Positions 58,498-64,000 of a DNA stretch of 64,000 nucleotides are shown here, one piece after another (position 1 is the stretch's first letter; every line of letters starts with the position of its first letter). The DNA is from Barnesiella sp. An55 (GTDB lineage Bacteria > Bacteroidota > Bacteroidia > Bacteroidales > Barnesiellaceae). The position numbers and the translations under genes were made by a program. A model generated the notes under the pieces. The model did not search any database. It worked only from the letters and a program-made list of their open reading frames with translations, and was not told the DNA's origin. The stretch is taken from NCBI RefSeq assembly GCF_002161555.1, contig NZ_NFHZ01000002.1, positions 124,001 to 188,000 of the forward strand. The letters run 5' to 3'.

Positions 58498-59535
58498 ATG
58501 AATAACTATTTATTGCTATTATCTAAATATCGTGACAATATTATGGGTATCGCAATAATTTGGATAATGATGTTTCATCTCCCTTTTCGGCCCAATATGC
58601 CAATAGTCAATGATATTATGGACATCGGTTATGGAGGTGTAGATCTATTTTTATTCTTATCGGGTTTCGGATTATATTTTTCTTTGTCAAAAAAGAATAC
58701 AGATTTAGCACAATATTACAAAAAGAGATTCTGTAGAATTCTACCTGAATTCTGGCTATTTTTAATTGTTACATATGTCGTATCTATGAATTTCGATATT
58801 CATAGTTTTTGGAATCTTATCTGTCAAGCAACGACAATTGGCTACTGGGTACCGAATGTTCCATATACTTTATGGTATATATCGTGTATCCTATTTTTTT
58901 ATGCCATATTCCCCGTCTATTTTAAGCTCTTCAAAAAATATGGTTTTAAGATTCCTATACTTATTGAAATTGCTGGATTTATTCTCATCATTATTTATGC
59001 ATGGGTAATGATCTTTTATTTCAATAATACCAATAAAGGGAGGGATTTAATTCTAACAATAGCTCGTATTCCTATCTTTTTTATAGGAACTATTGCAGGC
59101 TATTGGGTAAAAAATGCTATTGATATTAAAATTACGCGCAAGAAAATAGCTTTTGCCTTACTGATATTTACTGGATCAATAATATTGCTTGAATATTTCT
59201 TACATTTTTGTAGAGACTACCTTTGGACTTGTGCTCTTTATTTTTTGCCATTTATCATCATAGCCCCCATATTAAGTATAATCATAGCCATTGTCATGGA
59301 TAAAATACCTAAATCCATTTCTTCACTATTTGCCAAGATAGGAAGTATTTCTTTAGAGTTATATATTGTTCATGAATATTTATATCAGAAGCTAATTCAT
59401 AATTTAACGAATGAATTTGGAACCTATATATCGATATTTACAGTAATAGCATTGTCGTTTATTTTGGCCATTATTCTTTACAAGATTAACAAAATATTAT
59501 TACAGAGAATATTCAAAAAAGTATTGAATCTGTAG
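58498..59535 (+). CDS. Acyltransferase-3 family membrane protein (OafA-like)
   Basis: A 345-residue protein with about ten membrane spans. The start (NIMGIAIIWIMMFHLPFRPN, DIGYGGVDLFLFLSGFGLYF, YYKKRFCRILPEFWLFLIV) is the acyltransferase-3 pattern with the conserved His in the first span and the R/E pair after the third. These enzymes O-acetylate surface sugars such as O-antigen or exopolysaccharide. It is much more AT-rich than its left neighbours and has no associated sugar genes, suggesting later gain. No TAnnTTTG promoter is clear upstream. Confidence 0.9.
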   Translation: MNNYLLLLSKYRDNIMGIAIIWIMMFHLPFRPNMPIVNDIMDIGYGGVDLFLFLSGFGLYFSLSKKNTDLAQYYKKRFCRILPEFWLFLIVTYVVSMNFDIHSFWNLICQATTIGYWVPNVPYTLWYISCILFFYAIFPVYFKLFKKYGFKIPILIEIAGFILIIIYAWVMIFYFNNTNKGRDLILTIARIPIFFIGTIAGYWVKNAIDIKITRKKIAFALLIFTGSIILLEYFLHFCRDYLWTCALYFLPFIIIAPILSIIIAIVMDKIPKSISSLFAKIGSISLELYIVHEYLYQKLIHNLTNEFGTYISIFTVIALSFILAIILYKINKILLQRIFKKVLNL

Positions 59536-59563
59536 CATTGATATTGTCAACAATAAAATCAGT

Positions 59564-61183
59564 TCATTCTTTATACAGACCTTGTGCCTTCCACGCAGAA
59601 TAAAGGACTCTCATAGAATATATTTTGGGAAGGAGTATCGACCAAGTAAAAATGGTAACATATAACATTGCAGAACCATTCAATAACAAGGTCAAAATAG
59701 TAAGAGATACCAAAGAAAAGCCTACCGACGGCCCCACTTTTTTAGTTAATAACTCTGCGTATGGATCTGGTTTGGATAGGCAACCTTCATGCCCTTCAAA
59801 ATGTGAGGGATTCAATTTAGCCAACGCTTTTTGTATTCCGTTAGGCAAAGTCCCAGCAACAAGGATCCATGCACTTGGTAATTTATATCCAACCACCCCT
59901 ATAAAGAAAATCAAAGAAAGCCACCATGATCTTGGAATATTATTATGCATATTCTGCTGAGTAACAGTAATAGTCATTTCATGATTCCAACCATATAATT
60001 GCATAACTGTAATATCCGCCAAATTACACATTGCATAAAATAGCACTATAGTAATACATGTAATCGCAAAAGACAAAGCTACAGATAGTAAAGAGAGATG
60101 GAATTTTACTTTCACATTATTTTTATCATATCCTCCACCAACAACATTTGCCACCACGACCAAAAGAATAGCACATAATGCACTTAATAAGATTACTGCT
60201 ATAGTAACAGAATGAACAACAGAAATTAAAAAATTGACAAATATGCGAGGTATAGCTATTACCCAAGAAAATACATATTTATAAAAGAAACTATTAGAAG
60301 GTAATATAACTTCTTTCGTCAATGTTTCACTTATCAAATCTCCCAAAGAAACCCAGCTAACATTTCTTCTAACCATCCAGCTAGACTTTTCATATTCTTT
60401 AGAAGCCTTATCTATCAATAACAACAAATCTTGCATAGACTTCACTAAACCCGTATTTCTTGCCTCTAATTGAATATTCAATAATTTATCTGGCATAGCC
60501 ATCTCTATAAACTTCATAGCATTGCCTTCATTCTGCACTTGCATCAGACCTATATCTTTAATGAAAGTAACCAAATATATATCCTCATCTGCGACATTAG
60601 GCAGTTTATGAGCAAGCTCTTGTTTTAAGATTTTTCTAACAGAACTGTTATAATCTAAAATAACTCCTTTATCAATAGTGTCTATAGTCCATAATACTAC
60701 ACTCACGTTTTTTCCATCAAAAATTTGACAAATATCCAAACTATCTGCCAATGAAAGAACTCCAGCATTATCATAGATCAATATTTCAGGAGGCTTGACA
60801 GCAAAAGACTCTTTTGCCTCCTGCTGTACTGATTCAGACGATGCTTGTTCTGTTTCCGATTCTTTTTCTGCATAATAAGCTCGAGAAACAAGAGTCAGAT
60901 ATTTCGCCGACACATATGCCTCTTTGGATTCATACTGTATCTTAGCCCAATTACCCTCTATATCAATTACATAAACCTTATCTTCATTATATAGTGAGCC
61001 TATTTTAAGACTATTAGAAGACGGTTTCGACCGCACATTCAAACTTGATTTTATACGTACCTCATACAAATCATACAATTGTTCCGACTCTTTTTCATGA
61101 CTACGAAAATGAATACATGAAAAAGACAAGAGCAAAGAAAGAAAAAGAAAAATTTTCACAAATAAGGTCGAACGTTTTAGCAT
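59564..61183 (-). CDS. Membrane lipoprotein with SH3 domain and TPM-like domain (unknown function)
   Basis: A 539-residue protein. Lipobox LSFSC (Cys23); bacterial SH3 domain at about 35-100 (IKSSLNVRSKPSSNSLKIGS, VIDIEGNWAKIQYES); Glu/Ser-rich linker; a region at about 130-270 with the outline of a TPM-type domain (ILIYDNAGVLSLADSLDICQ, VSVVLWTIDTID, ELAHKLPNVADEDIYLVTFI, GLMQVQNEGNAMKF). Then six or so membrane spans (310-400, 420-450, 490-530). TPM domains occur in proteins of photosystem repair and in membrane-linked stress proteins. The AT-rich composition equals that of the neighbouring acyltransferase gene, and their 3' ends face each other with 28 bases between. Confidence 0.78.
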   Translation of the reverse strand: MLKRSTLFVKIFLFLSLLLSFSCIHFRSHEKESEQLYDLYEVRIKSSLNVRSKPSSNSLKIGSLYNEDKVYVIDIEGNWAKIQYESKEAYVSAKYLTLVSRAYYAEKESETEQASSESVQQEAKESFAVKPPEILIYDNAGVLSLADSLDICQIFDGKNVSVVLWTIDTIDKGVILDYNSSVRKILKQELAHKLPNVADEDIYLVTFIKDIGLMQVQNEGNAMKFIEMAMPDKLLNIQLEARNTGLVKSMQDLLLLIDKASKEYEKSSWMVRRNVSWVSLGDLISETLTKEVILPSNSFFYKYVFSWVIAIPRIFVNFLISVVHSVTIAVILLSALCAILLVVVANVVGGGYDKNNVKVKFHLSLLSVALSFAITCITIVLFYAMCNLADITVMQLYGWNHEMTITVTQQNMHNNIPRSWWLSLIFFIGVVGYKLPSAWILVAGTLPNGIQKALAKLNPSHFEGHEGCLSKPDPYAELLTKKVGPSVGFSLVSLTILTLLLNGSAMLYVTIFTWSILLPKIYSMRVLYSAWKAQGLYKE

Positions 61184-61468
61184 ATATGATTATTCTTAAG
61201 ATTAATTTTTAGAATCTTAGATTCACTCAATTTACAGAACAATACAGAAAAAGCGCCCCTTCTCTTCAACAAAATAATCTGTAAATATTGACAGAACTCT
61301 ATTATAGGGACAAAATAAGAGATTTTAAATGTATTTAAGAATATATTGTATGTTAAAAATCACGCACAACTGACATTTTCTATATGTCAAACAAAAAGAC
61401 ATATAAATATTATTGATTATTTTTAGGTACTTTTTGTATCCTACCTTACATACAAGCGGAATACCTCG
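61184..61468. other. AT-rich intergenic stretch between the SH3/TPM gene and the Ibr-like cassette
   Basis: No gene seen. It includes an imperfect inverted repeat TTAAGATTAATTTTTAGAATC near 61196-61216 (split: TTAAGATT and GAATCTTAG) and a TGACATTTTCTATATGTCA-like palindrome near 61372-61389; either could be a terminator or operator. Confidence 0.4.
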
Positions 61469-61981
61469 CTACAACTCCTTCGTGAGGCTGAACTCTTTAT
61501 CGGCAAAGAGTTCGGCCAAACCCGAAATCTGTTTGTAGCGCAACAGTTCGTCCTTGTCCATCCCGATATTTTTCATAATCCAACTGTCCGACATTCCGGC
61601 TCGGGTGAGTTCTGAAACAATCTCGCACATCAGTTCGACATTGTGTGTACCACGGGCCCGGTTGTGACGAATGGTCGAAGCCATGCGGTTCGAGATATCC
61701 TTGTCGATGACCACCACCGGCAGCAGCCCCTTTTCCCGTTCATATATACGCCGCGAGGTAAGCATCACCTTGTAGCGGTGATAGCCATCGACCAGTTCAT
61801 ACTGGTCGGTCTCGGGCAGATAGTAACACACGCAAGGCATCGTATAACCATCCTCCCAAATAGAGAGTTCGAGCAGCCGCATCTCGGGCGGAGCCACGAC
61901 ATTGGGGTTATAGGTATTGGCCACCACCTTCTCTACGGGCACGGCCCGCACATGATAGACAGGACTTTTATATGCTTCCAT
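61469..61981 (-). CDS. IbrB-like ParB N-terminal-domain protein
   Basis: A 170-residue ParB/Srx-fold protein: VRAVPVEKVVANTYNPNVVA at the start, LLELSIWEDGYTMPCVCYYL, the phosphate-binding ELVDGYHRYKVML (ParB box II-like GxHR) near 74-86, and RMASTIRHNRARGTHN near 110-125 with a C-terminal helical part. The pairing with a PAPS-reductase-like gene matches IbrB of the IbrA/IbrB pair, first described as regulators of immunoglobulin-binding protein genes in E. coli. ParB-fold domains of this type can be nucleotide hydrolases or DNA-binding regulators. It starts one base after the IbrA-like stop codon. Confidence 0.85.
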   Translation of the reverse strand: MEAYKSPVYHVRAVPVEKVVANTYNPNVVAPPEMRLLELSIWEDGYTMPCVCYYLPETDQYELVDGYHRYKVMLTSRRIYEREKGLLPVVVIDKDISNRMASTIRHNRARGTHNVELMCEIVSELTRAGMSDSWIMKNIGMDKDELLRYKQISGLAELFADKEFSLTKEL

Positions 61982-61982
61982 T

Positions 61983-63275
61983 TTACTTTGTCAACGCTTT
62001 ATATTTTTCCAACACTTGATCTTTCAACTCCTTCTCGGCCTTGGTGAGCGAGAACCCCATATACTTGCAGGTGTGATCGTTCTTGAGAATACAGATACAC
62101 ATGCGTTTGAAGGAGGGCAACTCCTTGAACTCGGGCAGGTCGATATCGTCGAGATACCCCATCTTCACGGGCCGTTTACTGGTCTTGTAGTTGGAGTGGT
62201 CGCCCACGACGATAGGGATTCCCAAGGCCTCCAGTTTCTGGATGGTTTCGTCGGAGAGGCACCCTCCCTTTTCCCGCCAGAAGTTGATGCTCACAGACAG
62301 TTTGCGCTGATAATTGCGACGCGTCTTCTCGGGCAGCGTTTTCAACAGGAAATCAAGATAACCCTCCCACGTCATGCCGGGCGGCAACTTGATCGAATGC
62401 CATCCCATCATCGAAGTGCGCCCATAGAGCCCGGCAAAATTCACCCCATTGACCCTACTCACCATCTTGCCCCACATATCGGGGTCGATCACCCGGTAGA
62501 GCCGCAAACTGGCTACGGCCTGCGAGATGAAGGGACTGGCAACCCGCTGCTTGTCGAGTGGTACGCCTGCCCGATAGTAAAGATCGTAGAGGCGATTGTA
62601 GTCCCAGCCGAAACGGCCGTTGGCCACCCAGATATCGGTTGTGAGCCAGTCGTGTATGGGATAGGCATTGCAGATGACATGTTTCATCTCGCGAATCCAC
62701 TTGAGGCCCTTGTACTTCTTGTAATTGCGGTCGCTGTGCACGGTGCGCCAGCGATTCAGACTCTCCTGGGTGCGTATGCCTATCAGGCAGCAGGTGCGTC
62801 GGGCACCCATGCGCCGATGCAGCCACTCGGCAAACTTGATTTGGAACTCATAATCCCACAAGGCATCGGTAAAGAAATCGAAATCGGCCTGCGTATAGGC
62901 CCCCTCGGGCAGGTCTCTCACCCACAAATCGCGCTTCGACTCTTCCCACGGTCGCCAATAGGACTGGAACATCGAGGTACAGGTAGAGACCTTGCAGGGC
63001 ACGCACACCCGATAAACGTCCAATATGTCGGCATTGGAAGCCAGCACACGATCGACGTAACGGGTAGTCTCCTGGTATTGCACCTCATAGTCTATATGAA
63101 ACACACCCAGCCGACGCCCCGGCTGCCGACGTCGCAGATAGTCGATGCAGAGGTTGAGCAACACCCCGCTGTCTTTCCCGCCCGAAAAGGAGACATACAC
63201 GTTGTCGAAGTCGGTAAATACCCGTTCGAGGCGCTCCATGGCCACATCATACACACTGCTTCTGAACGTGTTCAT
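61983..63275 (-). CDS. IbrA-like PAPS-reductase-family protein (DUF3440)
   Basis: A 430-residue protein. The PP-loop VSFSGGKDSGVLLNLCIDYL (28-47) is that of adenosine-phosphosulfate/PAPS reductase-type ATP pyrophosphatases; RVCVPCKVSTCTSMF supplies three Cys that could bind metal or an Fe-S cluster; GIRTQESLNRWRTVHSDRNY and YPIHDWLTTDIWVANGRFGW are typical of the DUF3440 group. It is much longer than CysH and lacks its C-terminal ECGLH. Likely uses ATP to modify a nucleic acid or other substrate; unknown. The start at 63275 overlaps the acetyltransferase stop by 4 bases (ATGA) behind GTAGGGAG, which decides it over the upstream Met at 63311. Confidence 0.88.
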   Translation of the reverse strand: MNTFRSSVYDVAMERLERVFTDFDNVYVSFSGGKDSGVLLNLCIDYLRRRQPGRRLGVFHIDYEVQYQETTRYVDRVLASNADILDVYRVCVPCKVSTCTSMFQSYWRPWEESKRDLWVRDLPEGAYTQADFDFFTDALWDYEFQIKFAEWLHRRMGARRTCCLIGIRTQESLNRWRTVHSDRNYKKYKGLKWIREMKHVICNAYPIHDWLTTDIWVANGRFGWDYNRLYDLYYRAGVPLDKQRVASPFISQAVASLRLYRVIDPDMWGKMVSRVNGVNFAGLYGRTSMMGWHSIKLPPGMTWEGYLDFLLKTLPEKTRRNYQRKLSVSINFWREKGGCLSDETIQKLEALGIPIVVGDHSNYKTSKRPVKMGYLDDIDLPEFKELPSFKRMCICILKNDHTCKYMGFSLTKAEKELKDQVLEKYKALTK

Positions 63276-63667
63276 CTCCCTACATACTTCATTTTGACAT
63301 ACAACTTCCAACGTTTCACCTCGGTAAATCCACAGGACACAAACGCCTCTTCATGCCGAATGTGAGCCATCGCATAGAGCGGATACTTTGATGCAAACTC
63401 ATCAATAGCCGCGTTGACCAAAGCCGTCAACAACTCGGGCGAATCGCCCGACGCATAATAATTGTCGATAAATGCCCCGGCCATACGACGCTCGACTGGC
63501 ATGAACCCTTCGACCCCATTCCCGTCTGAAGCCACAAACCACACATGTTTGCGCGAAGTCTTGAACGGGTAATTGTTGTTCTGACGAATGATGGGAATAC
63601 TCATCGTCAGTGGAGCAACAAGCGTATAGAGCCGAGGTTCGGTTCCCTGTATTTTTTCGATTATCAT
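63272..63667 (-). CDS. GNAT-like acetyltransferase-fold protein, first gene of the Ibr-like cassette
   Basis: A 131-residue protein whose strand-helix order (KHVWFVASDGNGVEGFMPVE, FIDNYYASGDSPELLTALVN, AAIDEFASKYPLYAMAHIRH, VSCGFTEVKRWKLYVKMKY) fits a small GNAT acetyltransferase fold, with GFTEVKRW as the usual last-strand signature. The acetyl-CoA pyrophosphate loop is not clear. It overlaps the IbrA-like gene by 4 bases, so all three genes form one transcript. A TATTTTTG box lies at 63740-63747 on the minus strand. The acetyl acceptor is unknown. Confidence 0.72.
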   Translation of the reverse strand: MIIEKIQGTEPRLYTLVAPLTMSIPIIRQNNNYPFKTSRKHVWFVASDGNGVEGFMPVERRMAGAFIDNYYASGDSPELLTALVNAAIDEFASKYPLYAMAHIRHEEAFVSCGFTEVKRWKLYVKMKYVGR

Positions 63668-64000
63668 GGTATAGCTCTTTTATTCAAAGAAACACATCTT
63701 CAAAAATATCTCCCCGAATGAGGCTGCATTTATTTCCCACAAAAATATAAAAGAAAAGAGACAAAACAGTATAAGGAGGTTGTAAAATCAATTTGTACTC
63801 TCTCCATAAATTCCAATCTCAAACCACTTTCAAACTCAAATTACATTTTGATACACAACTATTTGTTTCTTTCAAAAAAGAATCTATCTTTACCTATAAT
63901 TATGAAAAATTCTTAAACCCGGTCATTTTATTCAATAATAATTTTAGTTTTAGAATTATTCCAATTATATTTGCATCAGAAATAACAAACACAACAATAA
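63668..64000. other. AT-rich intergenic region at the window end
   Basis: No gene is visible. It holds the minus-strand -7 box at 63740-63747 for the Ibr-like cassette and a plus-strand TATATTTG at about 63967-63974 that may drive a gene beyond the window. Confidence 0.5.

Noticed and set aside
58498-59535. A second MBOAT enzyme
   Set aside because: The span pattern and first-span His fit acyltransferase-3, and the WHG motif of MBOAT proteins is absent.

Overview
The window looks like chromosomal DNA of a member of the Bacteroidales (phylum Bacteroidota). Support: many promoters with the Bacteroides-type -7 box TAnnTTTG, weak Shine-Dalgarno sites, a GldH lipoprotein, several secreted proteins ending in type IX secretion (T9SS)-like sorting tails, BspA-type leucine-rich repeat proteins, a CarboxypepD_reg TonB receptor and DUF3822/DUF6132/DUF6769-type genes. 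The mixed GC content and T9SS tails might suggest Barnesiella or a relative, but I cannot fix the genus.

Layout. 1-2.4 kb: start of purB (cut by the window), three tandem tRNA-Val genes and a membrane protein with a zinc ribbon. 2.66-6.2 kb: an AT-rich remnant island bounded by an intact tRNA-Lys and a 94-bp direct copy of its 3' part plus terminator; it holds two broken BspA-like genes, the head of an IS982-like transposase and a small lipoprotein. 6.3-23.6 kb: housekeeping genes (WalJ-like hydrolase, RsmI-like and RsmF-like rRNA methylases, glycogen branching enzyme, Pit phosphate transporter with a PhoU-like tail, GldH, RicT, RNase Y, ZapA and a coiled-coil partner, DNA polymerase IV) and a secreted C10 cysteine protease with a lipoprotein partner.

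23.6-28.9 kb: an operon of three paralogous secreted proteins with one, two and three copies of a YEYVPFVRE-type module, headed by a headless C25 (gingipain-like) gene. 29.0-33.3 kb: a translationally coupled MBOAT plus two SGNH hydrolase operon, probably for O-acylation of an exported glycan. 33.3-39.6 kb: cardiolipin synthase, RecD-like helicase, DUF3822, a membrane-anchored AraC regulator and rsmD. 39.7-46.9 kb: TonB receptor with an acid phosphatase, MarR regulator with a ferredoxin, and a large T9SS adhesin-like protein. 47.2-54.1 kb: thioredoxin/DUF6132 pair and a heavy-metal RND efflux operon with a His-rich adaptor and a His/Cys-rich small protein. 54.2-57.4 kb: hslR-pth-rplY and galE.

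57.5-64 kb: a frameshifted metallo-beta-lactamase lipoprotein gene, an AT-rich pair (membrane acyltransferase; SH3/TPM-like membrane lipoprotein), and a tightly coupled three-gene cassette: GNAT-like acetyltransferase, IbrA-like PAPS-reductase-family (DUF3440) protein and IbrB-like ParB-domain protein. This cassette is the best candidate for an under-described system here.

A dispersed intergenic repeat that carries a TATCTTTG-type promoter lies upstream of four transcription units (C10 protease, MBOAT/SGNH operon, rsmD, galE), so promoters here appear to have been spread by repeat copies. All functions are read from the sequence and remembered family features; no database search was run.
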